From Palsa-360 sp963719875 (GTDB lineage: Bacteria; Acidobacteriota; Terriglobia; Acidiferrales; UBA7541), in the NCBI GenBank assembly GCA_963719875.1, contig CAVRDJ010000002.1:1798001-1862000 (forward strand): 64,000 nt of DNA, written 5' to 3'. Shown one piece after another: positions 17,120 to 26,387 of this stretch (positions within the stretch are counted from its first letter, which is position 1; every line of letters begins with the position of its first letter). A program made the translations under genes and the position numbers. The notes under the pieces are model-generated. The model did not search any database. It saw only the letters and a program-made list of their open reading frames with translations, and was not told where the DNA came from.

Positions 17120-18073
17120 TTATTTTTCAGCATAGAGCTGAAATTGTGTTTTCGTTGGCGTAGTATTCGTGGTTCCAACCGACGCTTCGAAGTTCACCAG
17201 CATGGGATCACGCTCGGTTATCACTTCCCGCTCAGATATCGCTCCCGGCTCAATTGTAAACGGACCCCTTGCGTCGAGCTGCACTGATCGGACGACACAG
17301 CTCTCAGTGCCGACATTAATGATACGATTTTTGATTTGCCATGGGCTATTAAAGCTTCGTCCATAGCGGTCATATAACGAAACCACACGTAAATCGCAGC
17401 CTGCCAATTTGACCGTGGTGAGTCTCTCACTGCTTTCTGGAATGAATCGATATCCAAATATCCATCCCATGAATAGGCCGCACCCGAGCAATCCCAAGAG
17501 AAGTAAAATAATCTGCCCTTCTCCAAGTCTTCTTTTTGGCGCGGGTTCGCCTACTAGTTTCTCAATAATAATTCGATCGCCTTTGTACAGGGCCACCTCG
17601 TAGAGTTCTGATGTTGGGTCGACAGCTCGAAAAGTGAACTCAACCGAATCACCTGAAGGCAAGTGCGGAATTCGCCATCGAAAGGCTTTCTTCCATGACT
17701 CTGTTGGAATGGCATCAACATTCAGAAGTGGTGTTTTGCTTAGCACCGGCCGAGACACCCATGCCTCAACATCCTTAGCAGGGAACTCAAAGAGGATTTC
17801 TACATCCTGCAAATGAACCGTAGAAGTGTTCCGCAGAGTCAGCTGATACTCGCGCAGCTTCTTCAGCTCTTCAAGTTGGCGATGATCGGCATCACCAACC
17901 ACCCGAGCCAATGTTATCCCCTCCAACTCAGGGCTAACCAATCGGTTGACACGTTCAATTAACGGAATCGGTTGGACTTTGCTGTCTCTACGTCTGCGCC
18001 AATCGCTCAAAAGGGCTCCAGCCAGACCTCCAAAAAGAATAGAGACAACGATTTTAATAATCTCAAGGGCCAC
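17120..18073 (-). CDS. Two-helix membrane protein, 317 aa
   Basis: Helix 1 at residues 4-24 (IIKIVVSILFGGLAGALLSD). A cytoplasmic-type beta-rich domain from 50 to 180 contains LREYQLTLRNTSTVHLQDVE, resembling an Ig-like fold. Helix 2 is near 190-210 (IILLLLGLLGCGLFMGWIFG), then a second domain with ESCVVRSVQLDARGPFTI. No family recognised. It lies between the cas1 and polB remnants, in the opposite direction. Confidence 0.65.
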   Translation of the reverse strand: MALEIIKIVVSILFGGLAGALLSDWRRRRDSKVQPIPLIERVNRLVSPELEGITLARVVGDADHRQLEELKKLREYQLTLRNTSTVHLQDVEILFEFPAKDVEAWVSRPVLSKTPLLNVDAIPTESWKKAFRWRIPHLPSGDSVEFTFRAVDPTSELYEVALYKGDRIIIEKLVGEPAPKRRLGEGQIILLLLGLLGCGLFMGWIFGYRFIPESSERLTTVKLAGCDLRVVSLYDRYGRSFNSPWQIKNRIINVGTESCVVRSVQLDARGPFTIEPGAISEREVITERDPMLVNFEASVGTTNTTPTKTQFQLYAEK

Positions 18074-18244
18074 GGCGGTGCATTCTCCTTTGAAAAACTA
18101 GCTAGCCAGCATTTCCGCTTTGAATTGCAAGAGCGATTGATGAGGGATGCTACCAAGATCGGTCCCGTACTGAAAGCGTATTTATCTTATAGTTTGTAAG
18201 TTACTGAATGCGATTTTCTGCTCTTTACGCGCTGGTGTTCTGTG

Positions 18245-18402
18245 GGCGCGCCGTCAACACGCAGCGGACTGCTACAGCGTGCCCATGTCATTGCTGGTGA
18301 ATTCCGATATGTTGGGAAGGAAACAGACCGCAAATGGGAAGAAGGCGACGACATCAGCATCTTGGAGTTCAAAACCACGGAGTACGGCAGAGCGAGAAGA
18401 GT
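18245..18402 (+). pseudogene. polB 3' fragment, part 1 (interrupted by IS66)
   Basis: In frame it reads GAPSTRSGLLQRAHVIAGEF then RYVGKETDRKWEEGDDISIL and EFKTTEYGRARR, almost identical to residues near 895-940 of the intact polymerase at 30048-33020. An in-frame stop precedes it, so only the C-terminal part was ever here or survives. It ends exactly at the IS66 target duplication and continues at 20947. Confidence 0.85.
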
Positions 18403-18445
18403 GTAAGCGTCCGAACCTGACCGTGTTGACAAGAAGCGGGGTTTG

Positions 18446-20035
18446 TTAAGCGGCGCTGGCGGAGGCCCTGGCGAATTCCGGCGTGACGTTCCAGGGCAGG
18501 AGTTCCTCGATGCGGTTGATCGGATGATCGGCGATGCGGGACAGCACGTTGCGAAGATACGCTTCGGGATCGAGACCGTTGAGTTTGGCACTGCCGATCA
18601 GGCTGTAGAGTGCGGCGGCTCGCTCGCCGCCGGCATCCGACCCGGCGAACAAGTAGTTCTTGCGGCCCAGAGCGACGGTGCGCAGGCAGCGCTCAGCGGC
18701 ATTGTTGTCAATCTCGATGCGGCCATCGTCCACGTAGCGCAGCAAGGCATCCCAGCGCGAGAGCGCGTAACGTACCGCCATCGCCGTGTCTGATTTTCTC
18801 GATAGTTTTTCTAACGTCTCTTCCAGCCATTGCTTCAGCGAGTCCAGCAACGGTCGCGCTTGCGCGTTGCGGACCTCGCGCCGCTCCCCCGCCGCGTGGC
18901 CGCGAATTTCTTTTTCGATGGCATACAGTGCGGCGATGCGTTCCATCGCTTCGGCAGCGACCGGGGAACGATGCGCGACGTGCAGATCGTAGAACTTTCT
19001 GCGCACATGCGCCCAACAGGCCGCTTCCTGAATGCGCCTGGTTTCGTACACCGCCTCGAATCCCGCGTAACCATCCGCCTGCAGCGTGCCCGTAAAATTG
19101 CCGAGATGCGCCTGCGGATGCTCGCCCTTGCGATCCGGCGAGTAGGCGAACCATACCGCCGCTGGTGTTGCGTCTCCCGCAGGGCGGTCGTCTCGCACAT
19201 AGGTCCATAGCCGCCCCGTTTTCGTTTTGCCATTTCCTGGCGCCAGCACCGGAACTGGCGTGTCGTCGGCGTGCAGCTTGTTCGCGCTCAGCACGTGACG
19301 CCGCAACGCTTCCACCAGCGGCGCAAGCAACTGGCTCGTGCTGCCCACCCAGTCCGCCAGCGTCGACCGTTCCAGCTCGACGCCTTCCCGCGCGTAAATC
19401 TCCGACTGGCGATACAGCGGCAAGTGATCGCAGTATTTCGAGACCAACACATGTGCCAGTAGCCCCGGACCCGCAACGCCGCGCTGGATCGGACGGCTCG
19501 GCGCTTCGGCTTGCACGATCCGTTCGCAGCACGCGCAGGCCAGCTTCGGTCGAACCTGCCGGATCACTTTGAATCGCGCCGGCACGTACTCCAGGATTTC
19601 CGAAACGTCTTCACCCAGAGGTTTCAGCTTACCGCCGCAGTCCGGACAAGCTTCCTGCTTCGGCAGATACTTCCGCACTTCGCGCGGCAAGTGTTCCGGC
19701 AGTGGTCGACGCGCCGGTTTTTCATTCACTTTCGCATCGGCTGCGGCGACAGCGGGTGTCTGTGAAGCACTGGTGTTTTCCGCTTGCGTCGCCTGCAACT
19801 CGTCCAGCCGCAACTCCAGTTGCTCGATCTGACGATCCAGCTTCTCCGACTTGCGCCCGAACTGCATCCGTCGCAGCTTGGCGATCAGCATCTTTAAATG
19901 CTCGATCTCCGTGTCGCGCGAGGCAAGTTGCTCGTCTTTCGAGAGGAGTTGTTCGTGCTGGGAGAGGATGAGAACTTTCAGTTCGTGGGGATGCAGTGCG
20001 TCGAGATCGGGGAGAGTGTGATGCGCGGCAACCAT
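18446..20035 (-). CDS. tnpC: IS66-family transposase TnpC, 529 aa
   Basis: N-terminal coiled coil (QHEQLLSKDEQLASRDTEIE), then the LZ/HTH-like region with KLRRMQFGRKSEKLDRQIEQ, a zinc-binding region (CPDCGGKLKPLGED, CACCERIVQAE) and the DDE core (Asp in LHADDTPVPVL and in GYAGFEAVY; Glu in IDNNAAERCLR). The end carries the IS66_C motif FAGSDAGGERAAALYSLIGS. Full length; ATG 20035. Confidence 0.95.
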   Translation of the reverse strand: MVAAHHTLPDLDALHPHELKVLILSQHEQLLSKDEQLASRDTEIEHLKMLIAKLRRMQFGRKSEKLDRQIEQLELRLDELQATQAENTSASQTPAVAAADAKVNEKPARRPLPEHLPREVRKYLPKQEACPDCGGKLKPLGEDVSEILEYVPARFKVIRQVRPKLACACCERIVQAEAPSRPIQRGVAGPGLLAHVLVSKYCDHLPLYRQSEIYAREGVELERSTLADWVGSTSQLLAPLVEALRRHVLSANKLHADDTPVPVLAPGNGKTKTGRLWTYVRDDRPAGDATPAAVWFAYSPDRKGEHPQAHLGNFTGTLQADGYAGFEAVYETRRIQEAACWAHVRRKFYDLHVAHRSPVAAEAMERIAALYAIEKEIRGHAAGERREVRNAQARPLLDSLKQWLEETLEKLSRKSDTAMAVRYALSRWDALLRYVDDGRIEIDNNAAERCLRTVALGRKNYLFAGSDAGGERAAALYSLIGSAKLNGLDPEAYLRNVLSRIADHPINRIEELLPWNVTPEFARASASAA

Positions 20036-20103
20036 CGCCGCAAATCTAGCAGACTTTTGTTACAGCAAAATTAAAATGTGCAGGAAAATAAAAATTATTT
20101 TGC

Positions 20104-20451
20104 TCACACCGCCATCTGCGGTGCGTAACTTCGCACCGGATGTCGCCAATCGATCCCTTCCAGCAACATCGACATCTGCGCTGGTGTGAGCGACACGGTG
20201 CCACTGGTGGCCTGCGGCCAGATGAACCGCCCGCGCTCCAGGCGCTTCGCGAACAGACACAGTCCGTCACCATCCCACCAGAGAACTTTGATCAGATCGC
20301 CGCGCTTACCACGAAACACAAACACCTGCCCCGAAAACGGATTCTGTTCCAACGCCGTCTGCACCATCCCGCTCAGCCCCACAAACCCACGCCGCATGTC
20401 CGTCACGCCCGCCACGATCCAGATGTGCGTTCCCGTCGCCAGCCTGATCAT
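20104..20451 (-). CDS. tnpB: IS66 accessory protein TnpB, 115 aa
   Basis: IS66 Orf2 family: IWIVAGVTDMRRGFVGLSGM, NPFSGQVFVFRGKRGDLIKV, LWWDGDGLCLFAKRLERGRF. ATG 20451 overlaps the tnpA stop by 4 nt (ATGA), indicating coupling. Known to be needed for transposition of IS66 elements; molecular role unclear. Confidence 0.95.
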   Translation of the reverse strand: MIRLATGTHIWIVAGVTDMRRGFVGLSGMVQTALEQNPFSGQVFVFRGKRGDLIKVLWWDGDGLCLFAKRLERGRFIWPQATSGTVSLTPAQMSMLLEGIDWRHPVRSYAPQMAV

Positions 20452-20906
20452 CGCAGCAAACACTCCAACACCACGCGCAGCGATTCCGCATCGACGTTCC
20501 CGACGATGCGCACTTGTCCCTTGGGGAGTTCCACTTGGATCGTGCCCCATACGGTTCGCCGTCTCTGCTCACCACTCGACCGCACTGCTTCCCTTGTCGG
20601 TGCTTCGGTCACACGAACCGGAAGTAAACTCACCGTCTCGCCGTTCCCAGTGCCTAGCAACCCTTGCCGATACTGCCTGCGCCACTGAAACACCTGGTTG
20701 GCGTTCACTTCATGCGCCCGCGCCACACGCGCCACCGATCCCCCTGCCGCTAACGTCTGTTCGACGATGCGCCGCTTCTCCTCTACCGCCCACCGCCGTC
20801 GTTTGGGCTCTCGGTGAGCAATTGCCCGCGCCGAAGTGTCCACGTATCCCCCAAGTGGACACCATCGCAAGTGCCCACTTCGGGCATCATCCCCACTTAC
20901 CCACAC
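20448..20906 (-). CDS. tnpA: IS66 accessory protein TnpA, 152 aa
   Basis: HTH protein: RRRWAVEEKRRIVEQTLAAG then GSVARVARAHEVNANQVFQW, the IS3/IS66 first-orf type, then a variable tail ending in the TnpA motif PKGQVRIVGNVDAESLRVVL. The annotated start is GTG 20906, 32 bp inside the IS end; a later start is possible. Confidence 0.85.
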   Translation of the reverse strand: MWVSGDDARSGHLRWCPLGGYVDTSARAIAHREPKRRRWAVEEKRRIVEQTLAAGGSVARVARAHEVNANQVFQWRRQYRQGLLGTGNGETVSLLPVRVTEAPTREAVRSSGEQRRRTVWGTIQVELPKGQVRIVGNVDAESLRVVLECLLR

Positions 20907-20946
20907 TTCGTCCAGAACGTCACTGACCGTACGCTTACAGAAGAGT

Positions 20947-21127
20947 AGTCGCGAGTGAAGAAGTAAAGCGCGACATTAGGAATATTGGCATCAATAAATG
21001 CGCCCGCGAGAGCGGGTTTGATCGGAAGAATTTTGTCCGTAAATTAGATCGCGGATTGCCTGTGAAGCGCAACTCGTATGATGAATTTGTCCGATGGCTT
21101 CAGAGTTACAAATCACGAATGGTATGA
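20947..21127 (+). pseudogene. polB 3' fragment, part 2
   Basis: Joined to part 1 across the IS66 site, the frame continues as VVASEEVKRDIRNIGINKCA, then RESGFDRKNFVRKLDRGLPV, KRNSYDEFVRWL and stops at 21127. It aligns with the last 50 residues of the intact polymerase (DKIRIIGIRKTMALTKMSQH, then AVKRNTYEHVLKAI). It is diverged, so this is an older or different PolB, not a recent copy. Confidence 0.8.
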
Positions 21128-21344
21128 GAACCGGAAGGTATTTTCTTAATTATGCCATCAAATTCGCTGAATATTACATTTTCGCTCAATTTCGAAACTC
21201 CTTTTCAATTGCTCTAATCCTGATCTCCTCTTGAACCGCTTTAATGAAATCACGATTATGAACGTAATAGTTTGGGCATGCCTTTCGCAAAGCATCCACT
21301 GACTCTATAAAGGCTAAACAACCTGGTCTTGACGAACAATAAGA
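21128..21344. other. Intergenic, no supported gene
   Basis: AT-rich spacer between the polB remnant and the collagen-like gene; no ORF or RNA recognised. Confidence 0.35.
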
Positions 21345-21370
21345 ATGAGGGGCCAAGTTCAGCCCCTCAT
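21345..21370 (-). terminator. Hairpin downstream of the collagen-like gene
   Basis: ATGAGGGGC and GCCCCTCAT pair perfectly across an 8-nt loop, 36 bp past the stop. On the minus strand it is followed by tcttatt, a weak U-tract. Confidence 0.55.
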
Positions 21371-21405
21371 CTGGGTTTCTTGGTCCTACAGTTTTTTTTC
21401 CCTTC

Positions 21406-23778
21406 TTATTTAAAATTCCAAGTCACTACATCCCAGGACGTACCTGGGATAACCTCCATACTGACAGCAGATCCTAATGGAATAACAGCTACCGGGAACG
21501 AGTTCGAACACGAAGTGCTGCCCGGTGCCCCAAGGCATAGGGGATTATTTCCTCCTAAGAAACCACACGTGGTTGAATCACCTGGAGTAGTACATACCCG
21601 CACGATAAAGCTCGACGTAGTTCCAGTTGGTGCTCCAGCGGTGGGAGTATACGTTGCGCTAAAAAAGGAGACTTTGTAGCCAGCTGTAGCTGTCCAACTA
21701 CAAGCCGGGTCTGCTGCCTGAGAGTTCGGAACTGGTAGAGGGCAAGGTAAGTTTCCTCCATCAAATTTCCCACCAATTAACGGCACCAGAGCATCTGTAC
21801 CACCTGGTAGATTTATTATCGTTCCTGTTAGTGCTGGTGGGGGTGGCGGTCCCTTTTTGGGTGCACCACTGCCGCAACAGTAGAGCCAATTAATAGTATC
21901 GTTTCCGGGTCCGTTAGAACTGTCGGTTCCCGTCAAGTTATAGTATGGGCCTGGATTTCCATTCGGGTCCGTGGCCATGTCACCGATTTGGTATGGAATC
22001 CCCCCGCTATTTGTACAAGAATTGGCGACCCAAGTCCCACAGAAAGGAGAGTGACCATTGGGGCCTGTGGGTCCCGTTGGTCCTTGTACAGTTGAGTCCC
22101 GACCTGCCGGACCTGCTGGTCCTTGAGGACCCGCTGGTCCAAGTGGACCTTGAGGACCTGGGGATCCCATTATCCCTTGAGGACCTGTTCCACCAGCAGC
22201 CGCAAGCAGTTCCCATTCTCCGCTTGGCAACATATTGTTTGTTCCTGGCTCCTGTGCACAAAATTGTGCTGTGCCCGAGGAGACGTTCAAGGTTATGGGC
22301 GTAGCGATACCGATTACACAATTCCCTGACCCCGGATTACACAAGTAGTCAATTCCATTGGACGAGAAAATACCTTCGATGGTTCTTCCTAAAGTGAACT
22401 CTAGGCCATTCGGGCTTGCATAAGGGCGTGCCGAGGATAGGATATTATCGCTCGTTTGAACATAGTTGGGCGGTAGCAGCGTCATTTGTGCGCCGTTCAT
22501 AATGCCCCCAGTAATTGATGAAATCAGGTAAGTACCTGAGGAAACTGGACTGGTCACAAATGTTCCACTCGCCGTAACGCCAGGACCACTGAAAGAAAAA
22601 TTGAAAGCAATGACGCCTGTGCCCTGCGGGAAGGCGCATCGCCAGGTTTCACCCTGGTCAGACACAACGTCATTGAGCATATAGGTGGCCGCCGCATTCC
22701 AAGGACCACGTGCAAATAGTCCTGGAGAGCCTTGTGGACCAGCAGGTCCGCTTGCTCCAGTCAACCCAATCGGACCCGCTGGTCCGTCGGCCCCTGTTGC
22801 GCCCGCGGAGCCGGTTACTCCTTGTGCGCCCGTTGCTCCCGTCGCGCCAGTCAGGCCGATGGGGCCTTGTGGTCCTTGCGCACCTGCCGCTCCTGTCGCG
22901 CCATCTGCGCCCTTGGAGGCAACTAGTTGCCAATTCGTGGGAGATATATCGGGCTGAGCGCCATTATTCCCCGTGAGCGCGAACCAGTAGGAGCCGTTAT
23001 AGGTCACGGCGTCATTCGCGTTGTAGCTCGTGGTCGAACTCCACGCCCCTTGATTGTTGATACCCACCGGCCCCTGTGGGCCTAGCGGACCTTGTGGACC
23101 TTGCGGGCCTGCTGCTCCTGTCGCGCCTGTCGTTCCGGTTGCACCAGTATCCCCCTTAGGACCTTGCGCGCCTGCCGCTCCTGTCGCGCCAGTGTTGCCT
23201 TTGGGACCTTGAGCCCCGGTTGGGCCGATGGGCCCTTGGATTCCCTGTGGACCCATTGGCCCTGTCGCACCCGTGCTGCCCTGGGCGGCGAGAAGCTGCC
23301 AATTGGGATTCGTGGCCGAGGGCTTGGAATTGGAGTTGGCAACGATTGCCAACCAGAATTGACCACCATCGGTCACGGCATCTTTCAGTGCGTAACTTGC
23401 GGATGAAGACCAGGCGCCGCGATTGTTGATCCCGATCGGACCGTTTGCTCCTAGGTCGACGGTGAAAATCGAAAAAAAGCCGTTGCTGTACGTAATCTGC
23501 AGAAAGTAAGTGCCCGGGACAAAGCTGGACGGCAGCGCGGTGGAGGGAAAAGTCGCCACGATCTTAGTAGCCGTGGCGCTCTGCGCCGTCAGCGTCACAC
23601 CTCCTAACATGACCTTGGGGCTAGATCCAAAATTAGTACCAGAAACCGTAAGAGTGTTATGGCCGTAATCCACAACTGCGCTGCTGATTACGGGGAGACC
23701 AATTTGTGCATGTCCTGCGGTTGACAGTAGCGCCAAGCAAAATAGGGTAAAAAGGGCCTTAAAGATCGGTCTCCTCAT
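21406..23778 (-). CDS. Secreted collagen-like surface protein, 790 aa
   Basis: Signal peptide (MRRPIFKALFTLFCLALLST, ending AGHAQ). Residues about 28-110 form an IPT/TIG Ig-like domain (VDYGHNTLTVSGTNFGSSPK). Then come alternating modules: short carbohydrate-binding CBM5/12-like units (GAWSSSASYALKDAVTDGGQ..., SYNANDAVTYNGSYWFAL, ATYMLNDVVSDQGETWRC) and collagen-like Gly-X-Y runs (GPMGPQGIQGPIGPTGAQGP type) at about 165-245, 295-355 and 540-575. The C-terminus is beta-rich with several Cys. This layout suits an exposed fibrous adhesin or spore/phage-fibre-like protein. It is unusual as island cargo. Confidence 0.85.
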   Translation of the reverse strand: MRRPIFKALFTLFCLALLSTAGHAQIGLPVISSAVVDYGHNTLTVSGTNFGSSPKVMLGGVTLTAQSATATKIVATFPSTALPSSFVPGTYFLQITYSNGFFSIFTVDLGANGPIGINNRGAWSSSASYALKDAVTDGGQFWLAIVANSNSKPSATNPNWQLLAAQGSTGATGPMGPQGIQGPIGPTGAQGPKGNTGATGAAGAQGPKGDTGATGTTGATGAAGPQGPQGPLGPQGPVGINNQGAWSSTTSYNANDAVTYNGSYWFALTGNNGAQPDISPTNWQLVASKGADGATGAAGAQGPQGPIGLTGATGATGAQGVTGSAGATGADGPAGPIGLTGASGPAGPQGSPGLFARGPWNAAATYMLNDVVSDQGETWRCAFPQGTGVIAFNFSFSGPGVTASGTFVTSPVSSGTYLISSITGGIMNGAQMTLLPPNYVQTSDNILSSARPYASPNGLEFTLGRTIEGIFSSNGIDYLCNPGSGNCVIGIATPITLNVSSGTAQFCAQEPGTNNMLPSGEWELLAAAGGTGPQGIMGSPGPQGPLGPAGPQGPAGPAGRDSTVQGPTGPTGPNGHSPFCGTWVANSCTNSGGIPYQIGDMATDPNGNPGPYYNLTGTDSSNGPGNDTINWLYCCGSGAPKKGPPPPPALTGTIINLPGGTDALVPLIGGKFDGGNLPCPLPVPNSQAADPACSWTATAGYKVSFFSATYTPTAGAPTGTTSSFIVRVCTTPGDSTTCGFLGGNNPLCLGAPGSTSCSNSFPVAVIPLGSAVSMEVIPGTSWDVVTWNFK

Positions 23779-24404
23779 TGGATGCTCCCTCTTTTAATTT
23801 TCGCAACTTAGAACTTGCCTGCGCCGATTGCTGTTCGAATCAGGAAGTAAATAGGGACGGGGCCGAATTGCAAAGGACACTCTCGCGGGGCTAAGGGCTG
23901 GGTAAGCCGATAGTTACCGGCGACCAAGGTCCGAACGGCGATGCTTATATATTCGTTTTAATTTACTGTCAAGATAAATATGGGGTACCGGCAGTACCGA
24001 AAATCAACAGAAAGTTTTAAGTGCGAGCGAACTTTGTTAGGGCAATACACCGGTCGGGCACCGGCTGTCGACGGCGCGTTCTCCGCCGAGAGACACGATG
24101 ACATCTGACCTTCAACGAAAGTGCTGGATTGTACGTTGCCACAATGTGCTGGGTGTGCGTCTTCGGCGACGATGCGGTTCGACGCTCTAATACGCATCAG
24201 ACGCACGCTTCATGTGTCCCCGATAAGATTTATCGAAATGTGACTTTTCACGGAATTGGCCCCGCGATTGGCTGCAAGCGAATCCTAAAATGGGCCATCG
24301 AATCTAATTACTTAGGGACTGCTTGTTTTTCAAATTGTTCAAATCTTGCATAGAGCGACAAAGGGTTTCTATAAAGCGAAAACTGTCAGGTCTCAAATTC
24401 AAAT
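23779..24404. other. Intergenic, no supported gene
   Basis: Upstream region of the collagen-like gene; AT-rich near 23945-24020 where its promoter would lie. A REP-like arm (GATAAGATTTATCGAAATGT) is at about 24220-24241. Confidence 0.4.
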
Positions 24405-24865
24405 AACGATTCAATTGTTCTTTTTGCAAACGCGCAAGAGTACTCTGTCGAATTACACGCTAAGTCATCTGTTTTCAATCTGTAAGTGGAAGCAATAACC
24501 TGCGCGCATATAGACTTTCGCGAGTTGTGCGTTTTGATTGCGAAATGATGCGTTCCTTTTCATAGAGCACAAAAAGAAAAACAGGCTTTGCGCGAATTTC
24601 CGCGTTCCCACGAATGCGCTGTGCCTCGCGCGCCCCGCGCTTCCGCTCCCGCTCGCCTTCCGCTCCGCCGACGCGCAACAACGCAATCGCCGCTCTCCAT
24701 GGCAATAATCACGCAAAAGGGGGGAGGGAGCATTTTGCCGTCGCCATACACTACCCCCCCAAGCTGTTGTCGGGGTAGTGTATGGCGACGGCAAAAGTGC
24801 TACACCCCCCTTTTTTGGATGATTATTGCCATGGAGATCGGCGATGCGCTGTTGCGGGTGTGGGG
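24405..24865. repeat. Large hairpin repeat unit, copy A
   Basis: Shares blocks with 39795-40222 in the same orientation: ttgttctttttgcaaa, gatgcgttccttttcataga, and a perfect block around gccgtcgccatacactaccc then cccaagctgttgtc. In this copy the block is followed by its own reverse complement: arms 24733-24757 and 24772-24796 are perfect (25 bp, 14-nt loop), and imperfect pairing extends outward to about 24670 and 24860. The ORFs across it are artefacts of the palindrome. It could be a non-autonomous mobile unit or a structured RNA. Confidence 0.6.
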
Positions 24866-25370
24866 AAAGTGGCGGGAGCGCGACGCGCTAGGAAAACGCG
24901 CTAGGCGAAAGCTGCTGGCCCTGACGGCGTGCCGCTCTCCCAAGTGACTGCGGGAAATGTGACCGAGGGGGGTGGTTTCGTCTTTTATTCCCAAAAGGCT
25001 CGATGAGGCGTGCGCAATCCCGGAGAACACCCTAGGCACCGTCTGGCACCGACCAAGAATACATACTCCGATTGTCCTAGAAGCTGTTGCATAACCTATT
25101 TTCGGCCCAATGGAATCAATGAGTTAGCTGGGTTATGCAATACACTCTAGTCTTTTTGGGCGGAATGCGTTGGCGCTGGCAATATCTAGCCAACTCTATC
25201 AAGCATTCCTTCAATCGTCTAGGCGTCGATCCACAAGTCCTGGGCTAAATCACAGCACAAGGGTGCCAGGATTCAAACTGCACACCTATCGCGACAACCG
25301 GCTCCCTAGGATTCGAAGGCCTGTTGGGCGGGGTGTTGGCGGTCACCCACTGGGACTAAATCCCATGAAA
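24866..25370. other. Intergenic, no supported gene
   Basis: About 500 bp with only short ORFs lacking ribosome sites; nothing recognised. Confidence 0.35.
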
Positions 25371-25408
25371 GCCACATTCCGATAACGCGACTTCTCGGGA
25401 CTTGGCCA
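25371..25408. repeat. REP-like repeat arm
   Basis: GCCACATTCCGATAACGCGA then CTTCTCGGGACTTGGCC, near-consensus reverse arm. Confidence 0.65.
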
Positions 25409-25429
25409 TCGGACCTGCCGGTGCATATC

Positions 25430-25825
25430 CTATTTCCAGAGTTTCTCGATTTTCTCCCAGAAACCGAAGCCTGCGAATCCTAGCAATATGAGACCGATTC
25501 CTAGCGGCTTATTGATGTTCAGTAATCCGTGATTTCCCGCCACAATGAATACGGTGAGAAAACATCCAGAGAGGATCACGACTGTTGGTTGCGGTGTGGC
25601 TATGATTGTCCTGCGTAGCAATAGGAGTCCCAAGATTGCGGCTACCCACGGACCTGGATCACTATCCTTCGGAGCATAGGCGACCTCCGCAAAGCAGATC
25701 AGCGTTGCGATGCCCAGAATCCAGCTGTGCAGCCGAATCTTCACTATGGCGGCTATTATGCCACTCGGTATCACGCCAGAGCGATGAGGGCAACGGAATG
25801 TGGGAATCGACGCCCTTGGGCGCAA
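25430..25825 (-). CDS. Small membrane protein, 131 aa
   Basis: About four hydrophobic helices (IRLHSWILGIATLICFAEVA, WVAAILGLLLLRR, TVVILSGCFLTVFIVAG, LGIGLILLGFAGFGFW). The first 25 residues are read across a REP repeat, so the true start may lie further in, for example the GTG near residue 18. No family recognised. Confidence 0.5.
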   Translation of the reverse strand: MRPRASIPTFRCPHRSGVIPSGIIAAIVKIRLHSWILGIATLICFAEVAYAPKDSDPGPWVAAILGLLLLRRTIIATPQPTVVILSGCFLTVFIVAGNHGLLNINKPLGIGLILLGFAGFGFWEKIEKLWK

Positions 25826-25866
25826 AAAGCCAGTTTCCGAGAACGCGACTTCTCAGGACTTGGCCC
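25792..25866. repeat. REP-like pair
   Basis: AACGGAATGTGGG, a spacer with GGGCGCAAAAA, then GCCAGTTTCCGAGAACGCGA and CTTCTCAGGACTTGGCC. Complete inverted pair between two minus-strand membrane genes; it touches the ends of both frames. Confidence 0.65.
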
Positions 25867-26308
25867 CGCCAACCACAATCATCACGAGCGCCGCACCAGA
25901 TACGATGAGGAGCGCAAATAAGCTGCCATCATATGCTGACATCATGAAAGTGACGATGGGTACAACTGAAGTCAGGATAAGTGTGACTGCACCCCGCGAT
26001 CCGTTTGCGCCAGCAAAACCACCCCCTGAGAAACTTGCACCTACAGTCATGAAAAAGCCCCCGAGCAACCACACACCCAACAGCATCGGCCATACCACGT
26101 GGCGTCTCGGACTCGCTCCGTAAAGCCTATTTACGACTGCAATGTAGGTTCCTAGCAGAGAGAGAGGCATTAGGACGGTAATTCCTATCATGTCCCGCGC
26201 ATCAAACTTGAAGGCCCTCAATGCGTGCCACAGAGTGTCTGGCAGCCAGAAGCTGACAGCTCCTAGTGCCATCAATTTCAACACACGCCAGAGAGTTCGG
26301 CTGCTCAT
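25853..26308 (-). CDS. Membrane protein, 151 aa
   Basis: Four hydrophobic helices (MALGAVSFWLPDTLWHAL, MIGITVLMPLSLLGTYIAVV, VVWPMLLGVWLLGGFFMTVG, LFALLIVSGAALVMIVVGG) with a Gly-rich linker FSGGGFAGANGSRG. No family recognised. Confidence 0.6.
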   Translation of the reverse strand: MSSRTLWRVLKLMALGAVSFWLPDTLWHALRAFKFDARDMIGITVLMPLSLLGTYIAVVNRLYGASPRRHVVWPMLLGVWLLGGFFMTVGASFSGGGFAGANGSRGAVTLILTSVVPIVTFMMSAYDGSLFALLIVSGAALVMIVVGGAKS

Positions 26309-26387
26309 CGTAAAGATTGAAAGTACTTATACTATAAAATTAATCAGCCCGAGTCGCCGTGCGGACCCAGAAAGCCATTCCACCTGA

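Larger units (their letters stand above)
18403..20938 (-). mobile_element. IS66-family insertion sequence, 2536 bp
   Basis: Both ends begin GTAAGCGT, the IS66 terminal signature. AGAAGAGT occurs on both sides (18395-18402 and 20939-20946) as a perfect 8-bp target duplication. It carries tnpA, tnpB and tnpC in family order. Removing the element and one duplication rejoins an open reading frame homologous to PolB. Confidence 0.95.

Noticed and set aside
18187..18591. 134-aa minus-strand ORF crossing the IS66 left end
   Set aside because: Spans the IS boundary and is antisense to the polB remnant.
22685..23406. ORFs of 64-104 aa antisense to the collagen-like gene
   Set aside because: Pro- and Cys-rich mirror images of Gly-X-Y coding repeats, a known artefact.
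24465..24947. Several ORFs of 60-119 aa across the large hairpin
   Set aside because: They arise on both strands from a palindrome and low-complexity DNA; no ribosome sites or conserved domains.
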